Assembly: GCA_002840125.1 (NCBI GenBank)
Contig: PGZF01000004.1
Coordinates: 186,001-250,000, forward strand
Source of the DNA: Gammaproteobacteria bacterium HGW-Gammaproteobacteria-15
GTDB lineage: Bacteria; Pseudomonadota; Gammaproteobacteria; Enterobacterales; Alteromonadaceae
Length of the DNA: 64,000 nt
Direction of reading: 5' to 3'
The notes under the pieces are model-generated. The model saw nothing but the letters and a program-made list of their open reading frames with translations, was not told the DNA's origin and did not search any database. Of the stretch, positions 35,797 to 45,717 are shown piece after piece. Made by a program: the position numbers and the translations under genes. Positions within the stretch are counted from its first letter, which is position 1; each line of letters begins with the position of its first letter.

Positions 35797-35836
35797 AAAA
35801 AAGCCCTGTATTTGCAGGCAAATAACCGGGCTTTTT
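35797..35836 (-). terminator. terminator of yicC
   Basis: AAAAAAGCCC (35797-35806) pairs with GGGCTTTTT (35828-35836) around a loop that holds its own small TGTATTTGCAGG hairpin. On the minus strand it ends in a T run, 25 bp after the yicC stop. Being A/T-flanked on both sides it may also bound the hip unit. Confidence 0.65.
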
Positions 35837-35861
35837 AGTTAATCTTTAAAGTGAAGAAAAG

Positions 35862-36722
35862 CTATTCCACGTTCTGGATCTGCTCACGCATCTGCTCAAT
35901 TAATACTTTAAGCTCCACCGCGGCATTGGTGATCTCGGTGCTGATGGCTTTGGACGACAGCGTATTCGCTTCGCGGTTAAATTCCTGCATCATAAAATCT
36001 AAGCGCCGGCCGCAGGCGCCGCCTTTTTTCAGCGTGTGGCGGGTTTCTTTGATGTGGGCGTCGAGGCGGTCGAGCTCTTCGGCGACGTCAGATTTTGAGG
36101 CTAAAAACGCCATTTCCTGCTCTAAACGGCCTTGTTCAATATCGGCTTTAATCTCGTTTAAGCGATTTACAATGCGATCGCGCTGCCATTGCATGGCTTG
36201 CGGCAAATGCGTGCGCACAAAGGCTACCTGCTCGCCAATGGCGGTTAAGCGTTGTTGGATCATCTGCTCGATGGCATCACCTTCGCGGCCACGACCGGCT
36301 AAGAAGTCTTGCAGGGCGGCGTCAAAACCGGCCAGCAGTTCGCCTTGCAGGGCGTCTAAGTCTTCGGTTGGGGTCTCCATTACACCGGGCCAGCGCAGGA
36401 TGTCGGCAATATTTAGTTGCGCTTGTGGCGCTTTTTGCAGTAATTGCTGTGCTTTTTGCAGTAATTGCTCAGCGAACACTTCGTTTAAGGTCAGTTCGCC
36501 AGCGGCCTGGTTGGCATGATAGCGCAGGTTAACTTCTATCTTACCGCGCTGCAGGGCGTTACGCAGTTTGTCGCGCAGCAGGCTTTCTAAGCCGCGAAAC
36601 TGCTCCGGCAGGCGAAAGTAGGACTCCAGGTAACGCTGATTTACCGAACGGATTTCCCACTGGGCGGTGCCCCAGCTGGCTTTGGTTTCGTGGCGGGCGA
36701 AGGCGGTCATGCTGTGGATCAT
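35862..36722 (-). CDS. yicC: YicC family endoribonuclease-like protein
   Basis: 286 residues from ATG 36722 (MIHSMTAFARHE), equal in length to E. coli YicC (287). N-terminal SMTAFAR and SVNQRYLE-YFRLPEQFRGLE, and C-terminal GKKLDFMMQE-like block (GRRLDFMMQEFNREANTLSSKA) are family signatures. YicC members act as RNases on small RNAs (RyhB in E. coli) and are stress-linked. It is divergent from rph, as in enterics. Confidence 0.92.
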   Translation of the reverse strand: MIHSMTAFARHETKASWGTAQWEIRSVNQRYLESYFRLPEQFRGLESLLRDKLRNALQRGKIEVNLRYHANQAAGELTLNEVFAEQLLQKAQQLLQKAPQAQLNIADILRWPGVMETPTEDLDALQGELLAGFDAALQDFLAGRGREGDAIEQMIQQRLTAIGEQVAFVRTHLPQAMQWQRDRIVNRLNEIKADIEQGRLEQEMAFLASKSDVAEELDRLDAHIKETRHTLKKGGACGRRLDFMMQEFNREANTLSSKAISTEITNAAVELKVLIEQMREQIQNVE

Positions 36723-36847
36723 AAAAGGCTCTCTGGCGACAAATAAACACCGAGTATACCGCAGGATAACGGAATTTGGCGAATTGATAGCCCTTACCAG
36801 CATAACCTCTTATAATAACCGCCATTGTTAATTTCAGGAGTGCAGCT

Positions 36848-37561
36848 ATGCGTCCAAGTGGCAGAACCGCCAGTCAGATCCGTCCCCTTACTTTTACCCG
36901 TCAATTTACCGCCCATGCTGAAGGCTCAGTATTGGTTGAATTTGGTAATACCAAGGTAATTTGTACCGCCAGTGTAATTGAAGGTGTGCCGCGCTTTATG
37001 AAAGGCCAGGGCAAAGGCTGGATAACGGCAGAGTACGGCATGCTGCCACGCGCTACCCATACCCGTAATGACCGCGAAGCGGCACGCGGTAAGCAAGGTG
37101 GCCGAACCATGGAGATTCAGCGCCTTATTGGCCGCGCATTGCGCACTGCAGTGGATTTAAAGTTGCTGGGTGAAAATACCATTACTATCGACTGTGATGT
37201 GATTCAGGCCGATGGCGGCACCCGCACAGCCTCTATTACCGGTGCTTGTGTGGCTTTAGTGGATGCATTAAACCATATGCGCGCTAAAGGCATTATTAAA
37301 ACCAACCCGCTGAATTTTATGGTAGCTGCGGTATCGGTAGGTATTTACAAAGGCACGGCCGTCGCCGATTTAGATTACGCCGAAGACTCCAACGCGGAAA
37401 CCGATATGAATATCGTGATGACCGAAACCGGCAAAATAATTGAAATACAGGGTACGGCCGAAGAAGCGCCGTTTAGCTTTGAAGAAATGCAGCAGATGAT
37501 GGATTTAGGCAAACATGCCATCCGTGAAATTATCGACGAGCAAAAACGCGTACTGGCATAA
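36848..37561 (+). CDS. rph: ribonuclease PH
   Basis: 237 residues (E. coli 238). It begins [15 protein letters not shown] and holds the phosphorolytic core [38 protein letters not shown] and the acidic site [20 protein letters not shown]. Phosphate-dependent 3'-5' exonuclease that trims tRNA 3' ends. Followed 20 bp later by pyrE, probably in one transcript as in E. coli. Unlike the K-12 frameshift, the frame is intact. Confidence 0.96.
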   Translation: MRPSGRTASQIRPLTFTRQFTAHAEGSVLVEFGNTKVICTASVIEGVPRFMKGQGKGWITAEYGMLPRATHTRNDREAARGKQGGRTMEIQRLIGRALRTAVDLKLLGENTITIDCDVIQADGGTRTASITGACVALVDALNHMRAKGIIKTNPLNFMVAAVSVGIYKGTAVADLDYAEDSNAETDMNIVMTETGKIIEIQGTAEEAPFSFEEMQQMMDLGKHAIREIIDEQKRVLA

Positions 37562-37581
37562 CAAGTAAAGGATACAACAGC

Positions 37582-38232
37582 ATGATCAAGCCGTTTCAAC
37601 GTGAATTTATTGAGTTTGCGCTGTCGCGTCAGGTATTAAAGTTTGGCAGTTTTACGCTGAAATCCGGCCGTACCAGCCCTTACTTTTTTAATGCCGGGCT
37701 GTTTAATACCGGTGGCGATTTAGCCAAATTAGGCCGCTTTTATGCGGCTGCGTTGCAGGATAGCGGCTTGCAGTTCGATGTACTGTTTGGCCCGGCTTAT
37801 AAAGGTATTCCTATTGCTACCACTACAGCTGTAGCATTGGCGGACCATTATAACCGTGATGTGCCGTACTGCTTTAACCGCAAAGAAGCGAAAACCCATG
37901 GCGAAGGCGGTAACTTAGTTGGTTCGCAGCTAAAAGGCCGCATTATGCTGGTAGATGATGTCATTACCGCCGGTACCGCCATTCGCGAATCGATGCAGTT
38001 AATTCAGGCTCAGGGCGCTGAGCTAACCGGTGTGTTGATTGCACTGGATCGGCAAGAGCGTGGCCAGGGCGAGTTGTCGGCGATCCAGGAAGTGGAGCGT
38101 GACTTTAATACCAAGGTGATCTCGATTATCAGCTTGCCGGATCTGATCAGCTATTTAGCCGATAAGCCGGAGATGGCGCAGCATCTGGATGCGGTAAAAG
38201 CTTACCGCGCACAGTATGGTGTGAATGCTTAA
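37582..38232 (+). CDS. pyrE: orotate phosphoribosyltransferase
   Basis: 216 residues (E. coli 213). N-terminal [28 protein letters not shown], and the PRPP-binding loop [16 protein letters not shown] (about 120-135). It makes OMP from orotate in pyrimidine synthesis. AAAGGA precedes the start. The E. coli pyrE attenuator lies between rph and pyrE; here that gap is only 20 bp and no hairpin is obvious. A structured repeat follows the stop. Confidence 0.96.
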   Translation: MIKPFQREFIEFALSRQVLKFGSFTLKSGRTSPYFFNAGLFNTGGDLAKLGRFYAAALQDSGLQFDVLFGPAYKGIPIATTTAVALADHYNRDVPYCFNRKEAKTHGEGGNLVGSQLKGRIMLVDDVITAGTAIRESMQLIQAQGAELTGVLIALDRQERGQGELSAIQEVERDFNTKVISIISLPDLISYLADKPEMAQHLDAVKAYRAQYGVNA

Positions 38233-38260
38233 GGATTGTCGGGCTTAGGAGTAGGGTTCC

Positions 38261-38361
38261 GGGTCAGGAAATGCTTTCTGCACCGGCTTCAAGGATCACA
38301 TCCTTGTGCCCTCTCAGCCTGCGCGGCATCCATGCCGCTGTTTCGAAAGCACACCTGACCC
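38261..38361 (+). repeat. structured ~100-bp repeat, copy 1
   Basis: The ends pair: GGGTCAGG (38261-38268) with CCTGACCC (38354-38361) and TGCTTTC (38272-38278) with GAAAGCA (38345-38351). Inside are two hairpins, CAAGGAT-CAC-ATCCTTG (38290-38306) and GCGGCAT-CC-ATGCCGC (38323-38338), giving a branched fold. The second copy at 38869-38965 has the same core and compensatory changes in the outer stem. It sits between pyrE and dgkA. Could be a REP/MITE-like element or a structured RNA. Confidence 0.75.
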
Positions 38362-38417
38362 TGCACCTGATGCTTCGGCTTTAGCCCGATACACAACAGT
38401 AATTAAGGACAGCAAAG

Positions 38418-38789
38418 ATGTTAAAACCAAACGGTGTTGGTTTAGGGCGAATTATCAGGGCTGCAAAATGTTCGATGCAGGGTTTTGCTGCAAGCTGGAA
38501 GTTTGAGTCTGCCTTTCGTCAGGAAACCATCTTAGCTGTTATTTCTGTTCCGCTAGCGGCCTGGTTGGCAACTTCAGTTAGCCAGTTTGCGCTGCTGGTT
38601 AGCGTGTGGTGTTTAGTACTGGTGGTGGAATTACTGAACTCTGCCATTGAATCACTGACTGACCGGGTAAGTCTGGAGCGGCACGAATTGTCGGGCCGTG
38701 CTAAAGATATGGGCTCGGCGGCGGTGTTTGTCAGCTTAGTAATAGTGGCGCTGGTATGGGGCGCGGCGATTTACGAACGTTTCTTTTAA
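38418..38789 (+). CDS. dgkA: diacylglycerol kinase
   Basis: 123 residues, three membrane helices, like E. coli DgkA (122). N-terminal amphipathic segment GLGRIIRAAKCSMQGFAASWKFESAFRQE and the catalytic signature VELLNSAIESLTDRV (about 72-86). It recycles diacylglycerol from membrane-derived oligosaccharide or LPS modification to phosphatidate. It is flanked on both sides by the structured repeat, which is not its usual surrounding in the rph-pyrE-slmA block. Confidence 0.93.
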   Translation: MLKPNGVGLGRIIRAAKCSMQGFAASWKFESAFRQETILAVISVPLAAWLATSVSQFALLVSVWCLVLVVELLNSAIESLTDRVSLERHELSGRAKDMGSAAVFVSLVIVALVWGAAIYERFF

Positions 38790-38868
38790 GCTGTTTCTGC
38801 TGCCGGAAAAAATACGGCTGCTTAAGGAAGGATTAGGTGTGCTTTGCTGCCTTGGCGTAAAGCAGTGT

Positions 38869-38965
38869 GGCTGGAAATGCTTTCTCCGCCGGCTTCAAGG
38901 ATCACATCCCTGTGCCCTCTCAGCCTGCGCGGCATCCATGCCGCTGCTACGAAAGCACACCAGCC
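38869..38965 (+). repeat. structured ~100-bp repeat, copy 2
   Basis: Same orientation and core as copy 1 at 38261. Outer arms are GGCTGG (38869-38874) with CCAGCC (38960-38965), TGCTTTC (38878-38884) with GAAAGCA (38951-38957). Relative to copy 1, an A-T pair has become T-A and a T-A pair G-C, so pairing is kept. The GCGGCAT/ATGCCGC hairpin is unchanged; the CAAGGAT hairpin has one mismatch. It lies between the ends of dgkA and slmA. Confidence 0.75.
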
Positions 38966-38991
38966 CCGCTGCAAGTAGTCCGGCGTTTAAT

Positions 38992-39582
38992 TCAAGAGAA
39001 CAAAGTCTGTTGCAGTAATACCCACTGATTAGCCCAGTGCTGGGTGGGTAAACGGCTAAAACCCGAGCGGACAAACTGGCTGAGTTTACCCTCTACCGTG
39101 GCCAGTAGCAGGTTAGCCAGCTCGCCCTCGTCGATACTAAAGCCCTTACCTTCACGCAGCTTACGCTCGCGCAGGCATTGCTTTAACTGGGTTTCCAACT
39201 TTTCAAATAGCTGGGCTACCCGTTCCTGCAAGCGTTCCTGCTCGCCTTGCAGGGCGTCACCGGTGAGGATACGGCAAATACCGGGGTTACGTTCGGCAAA
39301 CACTAATATCAACTGCAGAATCAGCTCGGTGCGGCTGGCGGTATCTTTATGCTCGTCCAGAATGCCGTTGATGCGCGATAACAGCGTATCTTCGATAAAC
39401 TCGATTAAGCCTTCAAACATCCGCGCTTTGCTGGGAAAATGCCGGTATAACGCTGCTTCAGATACGCCAACTTTTTCTGCCAGTGCGGCTGTGGTGATAC
39501 GCTGGCCGTTATTGCTTTGCAGCATGGCCGCGAGGGCCTGCAAAATGTCTTCTTTACGATTACTGCGACGAGGTGCCGGCAT
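38992..39582 (-). CDS. slmA: nucleoid occlusion factor SlmA (TetR family)
   Basis: 196 residues (E. coli 198). The N-terminus [17 protein letters not shown] and [39 protein letters not shown] are SlmA-specific. SlmA binds chromosomal sites and blocks FtsZ ring assembly over the nucleoid. Its ATG directly follows the dut stop (TAAATG), so the two are translationally coupled, the same gene order as in E. coli. Confidence 0.95.
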   Translation of the reverse strand: MPAPRRSNRKEDILQALAAMLQSNNGQRITTAALAEKVGVSEAALYRHFPSKARMFEGLIEFIEDTLLSRINGILDEHKDTASRTELILQLILVFAERNPGICRILTGDALQGEQERLQERVAQLFEKLETQLKQCLRERKLREGKGFSIDEGELANLLLATVEGKLSQFVRSGFSRLPTQHWANQWVLLQQTLFS

Positions 39583-40041
39583 TTAGGCTTTCCCAGATGA
39601 GCCAAAACCGCCTTCGCCGCGCTCTGTTTGCTCAAAGCTGTCGACAATATTAAATTCAGCCTGCACTACCGGCATAAATACCAGCTGGGCAATGCGATCA
39701 CCCGGTTCAATGCTGAAGCTGTCCTTACCGCGGTTCCACATGGATACCATTAACGGCCCCTGATAATCTGAGTCAATTAAACCCACCAGATTACCCAATA
39801 CAATACCGTGTTTATGGCCCAGGCCAGAGCGGGGCAGGATAGTGGCGCATAAATTAGCATCACCAATAAAAATAGATAAACCGGTAGGAATTAACGTCGT
39901 TTCACCCGGTGCCAGTGTCAGTGTGCTCTCCAGGCAGGCGCGCAAATCTAACCCGGCAGAGCCCGGTGTGGCATAGGCCGGTAACGGATATTCTGTACCA
40001 ATGCGGGGGTCAAGGATTTTTAAATCAATGGCTTTTTTCAT
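39583..40041 (-). CDS. dut: dUTP diphosphatase
   Basis: 152 residues (E. coli 151). Trimeric dUTPase motifs: [12 protein letters not shown] (motif 1), [10 protein letters not shown] (motif 2), [19 protein letters not shown] (motif 3), [12 protein letters not shown] (motif 4) and the flexible C-terminal [12 protein letters not shown] (motif 5). It hydrolyses dUTP to dUMP. Lies 47 bp after coaBC and directly before slmA. Confidence 0.97.
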   Translation of the reverse strand: MKKAIDLKILDPRIGTEYPLPAYATPGSAGLDLRACLESTLTLAPGETTLIPTGLSIFIGDANLCATILPRSGLGHKHGIVLGNLVGLIDSDYQGPLMVSMWNRGKDSFSIEPGDRIAQLVFMPVVQAEFNIVDSFEQTERGEGGFGSSGKA

Positions 40042-40088
40042 TTACGGCTTAACTCTTATTTTATTGATAATTAGTATTTTAATGGTAA

Positions 40089-41300
40089 TTAGCTGGCGGA
40101 AAATTGAGCATAGATATGCTGCATTATCGCTTTGGCTAAATCAGCTTTAGGCTGAGCCGGTAATACCTGCTCGCCATGCTGCCATACCAGGGTGACAGCA
40201 TTATGATCGCTGTTAAAACCCAGTTCAGTGCCCGATACATCATTGGCGCAAATTAAATCCAGCTTTTTGCGTGCCAGTTTATCTTTAGCGTATTGCACTA
40301 CGTTTTGTGTTTCTGCGGCAAAACCTACGGTAAAGGGGCGCTGTACGGTTAATGCTGCAACGGCGGCAATAATATCCGGGTTTTTTACCAGCTTCAGCTC
40401 AATGCTGTCGCTGGCGGTTTTCTTCATTTTTTCACTGGCAACCTGTGCCACACGATAATCGGCCACCGCTGCGCAGCCGATAAAAATATCGTTTTGTTTC
40501 GCCTGAGTTAATGCAGCTTCGTGCATTTGCTCTGCGGTAGTAACGTCAATGCGTGTTACCCCTGCAGGTGTAGCTAACTGCACCGGGCCGCTAATCAACG
40601 TTACCTGTGCGCCCATAGCCGCGGCGGCTTGCGCTAAGGCAAAGCCCATTTTGCCGGAGCTGTGGTTAGAGATATAACGCACCGGATCAATAGCTTCGCG
40701 TGTTGGGCCTGCGGTAATTGTGATTTTAATGTTATTAAGTTGCTGTTCAGCTGAAAAATGTTTTTCTAATGCGCTAACCAGCTCTAAAGGCTCCAGCATG
40801 CGGCCTGAGCCGACGTCGCCGCAGGCTTGTTCACCCACTCCCGGGCCATAAATGTAAAAATTATGTGCTTTTAAAGTGGCTAAATTATGCTGGGTAGCTA
40901 TGTTTTTATACATCTGCTGGTTCATTGCAGGCGCTACAGCAACAGGTGCCGCGGTGGCTAATACACAGGTAGTCAGCAAATCGTTGGCTAAGCCATGCGC
41001 CATGCGGGCGATGATATCGGCGCTGGCGGGGGCAATTAACACTATGTCAGCCCATTTTGCCAGCTCGATATGGCCCATGGCGGCTTCTGCTGCCGGGTCT
41101 AGCAAGCTTGTGCTTACCGGGTTACCTGATACGGCCTGTAGTGTCAGCGGAGTAATAAAGTGCTGGGCGGCGTCGGTTAAAATAACCCGCACATCCGCGC
41201 CACGCTCTTTTAAACGACGTACTAAGTCTGCACTTTTATAGGCGGCAATACCGCCGCTGATACCGAGCAAAATGTGTTTTTGGGCAAGGGTTTGTAACAT
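40089..41300 (-). CDS. coaBC: bifunctional phosphopantothenoylcysteine decarboxylase / phosphopantothenate-cysteine ligase
   Basis: 403 residues from ATG 41300 ([30 protein letters not shown]). The FMN-dependent CoaC half holds GGIAAYK, the active-site His in [19 protein letters not shown], and APAMNQQMY. The CoaB half begins near residue 190 ([32 protein letters not shown]) and has ANDV near its end. It catalyses two steps from phosphopantothenate toward CoA. No strong ribosome site is seen before the ATG. Divergent from radC, whose region upstream overlaps its own. Confidence 0.95.
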   Translation of the reverse strand: MLQTLAQKHILLGISGGIAAYKSADLVRRLKERGADVRVILTDAAQHFITPLTLQAVSGNPVSTSLLDPAAEAAMGHIELAKWADIVLIAPASADIIARMAHGLANDLLTTCVLATAAPVAVAPAMNQQMYKNIATQHNLATLKAHNFYIYGPGVGEQACGDVGSGRMLEPLELVSALEKHFSAEQQLNNIKITITAGPTREAIDPVRYISNHSSGKMGFALAQAAAAMGAQVTLISGPVQLATPAGVTRIDVTTAEQMHEAALTQAKQNDIFIGCAAVADYRVAQVASEKMKKTASDSIELKLVKNPDIIAAVAALTVQRPFTVGFAAETQNVVQYAKDKLARKKLDLICANDVSGTELGFNSDHNAVTLVWQHGEQVLPAQPKADLAKAIMQHIYAQFSAS

Positions 41301-41382
41301 GACAGAGACACCAGAACCGGAAAAAACTGGCGATAAGATAGCATGGAAACACAAATTCAGCATCAATTCAGGGAGGGATAGC

Positions 41383-42057
41383 ATGAGTATTCGTCACTGG
41401 CCGGCCACCGAGCGGCCACGGGAAAAGCTACTCGACAGAGGCGCGACAGCGCTATCAGACGCCGAGTTGCTGGCTATTTTTTTACGCACCGGTATTGCCG
41501 GCACTGATGCCGTAACCCTGGCGCGGCAGTTGTTAAATCAGTTTGGTTCGCTAAGGCGGCTGCTTGGTGCCAGCCAGGCTGATTTTTGCTCGGCCAAAGG
41601 TTTGGGTGAGGCCAAGTTTGTGCAGCTGCAGGCTGTGCTGGAGCTGAGCAAGCGCTATTTGCAGCAGCAAATGCAGCGCGATACCGTGTTTAGTGAACCT
41701 GCAACCGTGAAGCGTTATTTGCAACATGCCATTAGTGGTGAGCAGCGCGAAGTCTTTCTTTTGTTGTATTTAGATAGCCAGCACCGGCTGATTAAAGCCG
41801 AGCCGTTATTTGCCGGCACTATAGATGCGTCGCCGGTGTATCCGCGTATTGTAGTTCAGCAGGCTTTAGCGCATAATGCCGCCGCTGTTATTCTGGCGCA
41901 CAATCATCCATCTGGCGTGGCTGAACCAAGCCGGGCGGACAGAACGATTACTGAACGATTAATTCAGGCGTTAATGTTGGTAGATATCAAGGTATTGGAT
42001 CACTTTATTGTGGGCGATGCTGATGTAATCTCCTTTGCAGAGCGTGGCTGGCTGTGA
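41383..42057 (+). CDS. radC: RadC/JAB domain protein
   Basis: 224 residues from ATG 41383, with GGGAGGGA upstream. N-terminal UPF0758 helix-hairpin-helix part ([27 protein letters not shown]) and C-terminal JAMM metal site [15 protein letters not shown] with a Glu earlier in the fold. Full-length housekeeping RadC in its usual place before rpmB; despite the name, a direct repair role in E. coli has been questioned. Confidence 0.94.
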   Translation: MSIRHWPATERPREKLLDRGATALSDAELLAIFLRTGIAGTDAVTLARQLLNQFGSLRRLLGASQADFCSAKGLGEAKFVQLQAVLELSKRYLQQQMQRDTVFSEPATVKRYLQHAISGEQREVFLLLYLDSQHRLIKAEPLFAGTIDASPVYPRIVVQQALAHNAAAVILAHNHPSGVAEPSRADRTITERLIQALMLVDIKVLDHFIVGDADVISFAERGWL

Positions 42058-42221
42058 AGATCCGCTGGGATCCTTGCCGGATCTCTGCGCGCGGGCGAAA
42101 GATTTCGCTTGAATAAGGCGGCTTATTCGTGTATAAATTGCGCCCTCTTGTTTTGGGGCAACCTTCTTGGCCAGAAGGGTGATGACAGCTCGAGCTGATG
42201 TAATTTTGGAGAACTATTGAC

Positions 42222-42458
42222 ATGTCTAGAGTGTGCCAAGTAACTGGCAAAGGTCCGATGGTGGGTAACCGTCGTTCACACGCCAACAATGCTACTAAGC
42301 GCCGTTTCCTGCCTAACCTGCAAACTCACCGTTTCTGGGTTGAAAGTGAAAACCGTTTTGTTACATTACGTACTTCTACCCGTGGTATGCGCATCATCGA
42401 TAAGAAAGGTATCGATGCGGTATTAGCCGAAGTGCGTGCTAACGGTCACAAGGTGTAA
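42222..42458 (+). CDS. rpmB: 50S ribosomal protein L28
   Basis: 78 residues, the standard bacterial length. [33 protein letters not shown] is unmistakable. GGAG stands eight-nine bases upstream of ATG 42222. First gene of the rpmB-rpmG operon; rpmG starts 12 bp after its stop. Confidence 0.98.
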   Translation: MSRVCQVTGKGPMVGNRRSHANNATKRRFLPNLQTHRFWVESENRFVTLRTSTRGMRIIDKKGIDAVLAEVRANGHKV

Positions 42459-42469
42459 GGAAATAAAAA

Positions 42470-42625
42470 ATGCGCGATAAAATCCGTTTAGTCTCTTCTG
42501 CAGGCACTGGTTTCTTCTATACAACTACGAAGAACAAGCGCACCATGCCAGAAAAGATGGAAATCAAAAAGTTTGATCCTAAAGTGCGCAAGCATGTGAT
42601 TTTCAAAGAAGCGAAAATCAAGTAA
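42470..42625 (+). CDS. rpmG: 50S ribosomal protein L33
   Basis: 51 residues: it begins [20 protein letters not shown] and has the [18 protein letters not shown] middle and [13 protein letters not shown] end. AAGGAAA precedes the ATG. This is the cysteine-free L33 form, which lacks the zinc-binding CXXC pairs. Ends with a strong terminator at 42637. Confidence 0.97.
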   Translation: MRDKIRLVSSAGTGFFYTTTKNKRTMPEKMEIKKFDPKVRKHVIFKEAKIK

Positions 42626-42636
42626 TCGAACACAGA

Positions 42637-42659
42637 AACCCGGCCAACGCCGGGTTTTT
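42637..42659 (+). terminator. rpmB-rpmG terminator
   Basis: AACCCGGC-CAAC-GCCGGGTT followed by TTT, an 8-bp GC-rich stem with T run, 11 bp after rpmG. Confidence 0.9.
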
Positions 42660-42717
42660 GCTTTTTAAAGCCTACCTAAGTTACTATGCCGCAAAGCTTT
42701 TGCCGACAGGTATGGTT

Positions 42718-43200
42718 ATGTTAAAACTCTCCCGCCGTAACTGGAATAACGTACTGATTTTTGCAGTGCTGGTGCTGATGTTTGCGCTGTATGGCATTCC
42801 GCAGCGCTTATCGCAGTTTAATGCCCCTGAGCACCGCTTGATCCCCGCTGATAGTGAATTATTGATGGTAGCTTTTGCTAATACGCGGCTTATTAAAGCC
42901 GGCCCCCAGTGGCAGTTGCAACCCCAGCGCCAGAAACCGGTAGATGCAGCACAGCTGGCAGTGGCTTGGCAGCATAGTTTACTTAAGCCAGTTGAGGTGA
43001 TTGCAGACAAAAGCCGCGTGCCGGTAGCGCAGGCCAGTGTGCAGTTGGTTGGGCAAACTGCGCCGTTAATTTGGTTATTGTATCCGGCTGCTGATACCGA
43101 TGGCGGGCAGTTCTTATTGCAGCAAGCGGGGCAGAGTCAGTTTTATCAGTTAACTGCTGCACAGGCGGCGCAGTTGTTTTTAATCGATATGGCGGAGTAA
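42718..43200 (+). CDS. small membrane-anchored protein of unknown function
   Basis: 160 residues from ATG 42718 (AGG seven bases before); ATG 42712 is also possible. One N-terminal membrane helix ([18 protein letters not shown]) is followed by a ~130-residue extracytoplasmic domain that I do not recognise. The gene sits between the rpmG terminator and mutM and ends 2 bp before the mutM start codon, so the two are co-transcribed. In E. coli mutM follows rpmG directly. Confidence 0.75.
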   Translation: MLKLSRRNWNNVLIFAVLVLMFALYGIPQRLSQFNAPEHRLIPADSELLMVAFANTRLIKAGPQWQLQPQRQKPVDAAQLAVAWQHSLLKPVEVIADKSRVPVAQASVQLVGQTAPLIWLLYPAADTDGGQFLLQQAGQSQFYQLTAAQAAQLFLIDMAE

Positions 43201-43202
43201 CA

Positions 43203-44012
43203 GTGCCGGAATTACCTGAAGTAGAAGTATCGCGCCAGGGTATTAGCCCTTATCTTGAAAACCAGCAGCTCGTTAACGTGGTGGCACGCCAGCGCCAGCT
43301 ACGCTGGTGGGTACCTGATGAGGTGCTGGCGCAGTTGAACCAGCCTATTTTGTCGGTAACACGCCGTGCCAAGTATTTGCTTATTCAGCTGCCGCAGGGC
43401 GATATTATTTTGCACCTGGGCATGTCGGGCCATTTAAAAGTAATACCGGCTGATACGCCAGCGACTAAACATGATCATATTGATCTGGTATTAGCCAGCG
43501 GTATGGCACTCAGGTTAAACGATACCCGCCGTTTTGGTGCTGTGCTGTGGCAGCATAAGGGCGAAACCCACCCGTTACTGGCCAGCCTGGGGCCGGAGCC
43601 ACTGAGCGATAATTTTAATCTGGCGCATTTAACGGCCGCGTTTGCCAAACGCGGTAGTGCCGTAAAACTGGTGCTGATGGATAACCATGTCGTGGTAGGC
43701 GTGGGTAATATTTACGCCAATGAAGCGCTGTTTAAAGCGGGTATTTTGCCGTCTAAACCGGCCAAAGCGGTAACAACGCAACAGTTAGCAAAACTGTTGC
43801 CGGTGATCAAAGACACGCTAGCCGCAGCCATTAAGCAAGGCGGTACTACGTTAAAAGATTTTAGCCAGGCTGATGGTAAGCCAGGCTATTTTGCCCAGCA
43901 ATTGCTGGTGTATGGCCGTGGCGGCCAGCCCTGTTTAACCTGTGGTACGGAGTTAAGTGAAATTCGGCTTGGCCAGCGCAGTACGGTGTTTTGTCCGAAG
44001 TGTCAGAATTAA
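43203..44012 (+). CDS. mutM: formamidopyrimidine-DNA glycosylase
   Basis: 269 residues (E. coli 269), starting at GTG 43203 with GGAG six bases upstream. N-terminal [13 protein letters not shown] contains catalytic Pro2 and Glu3 (Met1 is removed). Later LGMSGHLKV, the H2TH region [21 protein letters not shown], and the zinc finger CLTC-X16-CPKC at the end. It removes 8-oxoguanine and nicks the strand. The stop codon overlaps that of the convergent barrel gene by 4 bp. Confidence 0.97.
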   Translation: MPELPEVEVSRQGISPYLENQQLVNVVARQRQLRWWVPDEVLAQLNQPILSVTRRAKYLLIQLPQGDIILHLGMSGHLKVIPADTPATKHDHIDLVLASGMALRLNDTRRFGAVLWQHKGETHPLLASLGPEPLSDNFNLAHLTAAFAKRGSAVKLVLMDNHVVVGVGNIYANEALFKAGILPSKPAKAVTTQQLAKLLPVIKDTLAAAIKQGGTTLKDFSQADGKPGYFAQQLLVYGRGGQPCLTCGTELSEIRLGQRSTVFCPKCQN

Positions 44013-45628
44013 AACCGTTTTTTCGCAGTAACCCGCCATTGCCAGGCATCCAGCTCGGGGTTGTCGCTAAAAGGATGGGTTAAATCGATATGGATCATCG
44101 TGCCGCGGCTGGAATGCGACGACAGCAAGCGGATACCACCACCGACACCAAACAGCACACCATCATCGATATTGCTGTCAAAGTCTTGCTCGGCGCCCCA
44201 GCTGTGGCCGGCATCCACAAAGCTGGCAAAGCCTACGTCCAGCAATTGTAATATTGTCCAGTCGGTAAAGTAGCGGTACTCGGCTGTGGCGACAATACGG
44301 CTATCACCACGTTGATAATACAGCGGAAAGGCGCGCAGGCCGGTGTCACCGCCTAAATACAGAGCATTATCCTGAAACAGCTGACGGCCAAATTCAGCGT
44401 TAATAATACCGACAGCACTGCTGTGGTTATTCAACTGATGTACCAGTTGTAACTGATTACTAAACAGATGCTGGTTAATTTCTTTTAACCACAGTGCCTG
44501 ATAACGGCTATTACCCAGTAAAAAGGTGTCACTGCTAAGCTGCCATACCTTGGCCAGTTCAGAATCCAGTTGCCAGCCTGGGTTGTCTGCACTAAGCCAG
44601 GACTGCAAACGGCCAATGCGTAACCGCGCCTGCCAGCCGAGGTTAATATCTTCTACCCGGTTAAACTGGTTAATATTGAACAGCTTTTTGTAGTCAGTTT
44701 GCAGCATCTGGTATTCCAGCCAGACAGAAGACAAATTGCGATCTTCCGGCGCGGAAAATTGGGTTTCCTCATTATACTGAAACTTGGTATCGTCCAGTGT
44801 TAACCCCACGTTAAGCCGGTGAATACGGTTGCCATGCTCTGCAATTTTATAACCGGCGTAGGTTTCAAACCATTTTTGTTTCCGGTCGTATAAATTAACT
44901 TCATCGCCGAGCAGGTAATCTTTAATTTCTTCTTTTTTCTGCTCTATATCTAAACTAAATGCCCAGTTGGATGACAGCCGGTAAAAAGGCCGGGTTAATG
45001 CAAAGTGGTAGCTTTCGCCGTCTGAGTTATCGGCATAGCGGGTGAGGGTATTCCAGTGTGTACCAAAGATATTCGGCGAGGCGAAACTCACCAGATAACC
45101 GCTACGTTCACTGTCTTTGGCGTAGTCCAGTTGTAGCTGGTTACCGGTACCCAGCAGGTTGTCGTCGGCAATGCCTAAGGAATAGTCGGTTTCACCCCCT
45201 TCGCTGCTAAAATCTATTTTCGGCAATAAAGACCAGGTGTCCCAGGTTTCTACCAGAATATCGGCACTTTGTGTATCTTCGCAGTAGCGGATCACATTGA
45301 CAGAGGCTTCACGGATATAAGCGCGGCTACGCAGTAAGCGCTCGGTTTCTTCCAGATCATGCAGGTTAAGTGGCTCACCGGGCAGAAACAGCAAATCGTC
45401 CTGTATTGTAGGTTCTTTGGTTACAATGTGGCTGTAGTTAGCAAAGCGGTGCAGCCAGAAAGTGCCTTTTTCGTTCAGGTCGAATACGTTATTACGTTGG
45501 TATTCGATATTACCCACTTTAACGCCCTTGGGTAGCGCGGTATTACTTTGCGGGCTGACTTCAGAGCAGTCAGCCCAGCTTGTGCAGCAAAAAACAGCGG
45601 TTAATAAGCAGCTTAGACTGCGAAACAT
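44009..45628 (-). CDS. Omp85/BamA-TamA family outer-membrane protein
   Basis: 539 residues with a signal peptide ([13 protein letters not shown]). One POTRA-like domain (about 60-130; [32 protein letters not shown]) precedes a 16-strand-type barrel whose end carries the family features [30 protein letters not shown] and [23 protein letters not shown], with terminal Phe. BamA has five POTRA domains and TamA three, so this is a smaller, separate member of unknown cargo. It is monocistronic, convergent with mutM. Confidence 0.8.
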   Translation of the reverse strand: MFRSLSCLLTAVFCCTSWADCSEVSPQSNTALPKGVKVGNIEYQRNNVFDLNEKGTFWLHRFANYSHIVTKEPTIQDDLLFLPGEPLNLHDLEETERLLRSRAYIREASVNVIRYCEDTQSADILVETWDTWSLLPKIDFSSEGGETDYSLGIADDNLLGTGNQLQLDYAKDSERSGYLVSFASPNIFGTHWNTLTRYADNSDGESYHFALTRPFYRLSSNWAFSLDIEQKKEEIKDYLLGDEVNLYDRKQKWFETYAGYKIAEHGNRIHRLNVGLTLDDTKFQYNEETQFSAPEDRNLSSVWLEYQMLQTDYKKLFNINQFNRVEDINLGWQARLRIGRLQSWLSADNPGWQLDSELAKVWQLSSDTFLLGNSRYQALWLKEINQHLFSNQLQLVHQLNNHSSAVGIINAEFGRQLFQDNALYLGGDTGLRAFPLYYQRGDSRIVATAEYRYFTDWTILQLLDVGFASFVDAGHSWGAEQDFDSNIDDGVLFGVGGGIRLLSSHSSRGTMIHIDLTHPFSDNPELDAWQWRVTAKKRF

Positions 45629-45717
45629 AAGCCTGCCCTCCTGGCTGACGGTAAAGGGGGTTCTGTAGCAATAGTGTTACCAGTTAACGTTATTTCAGCG
45701 CACTTAGCAAGTAAAGC

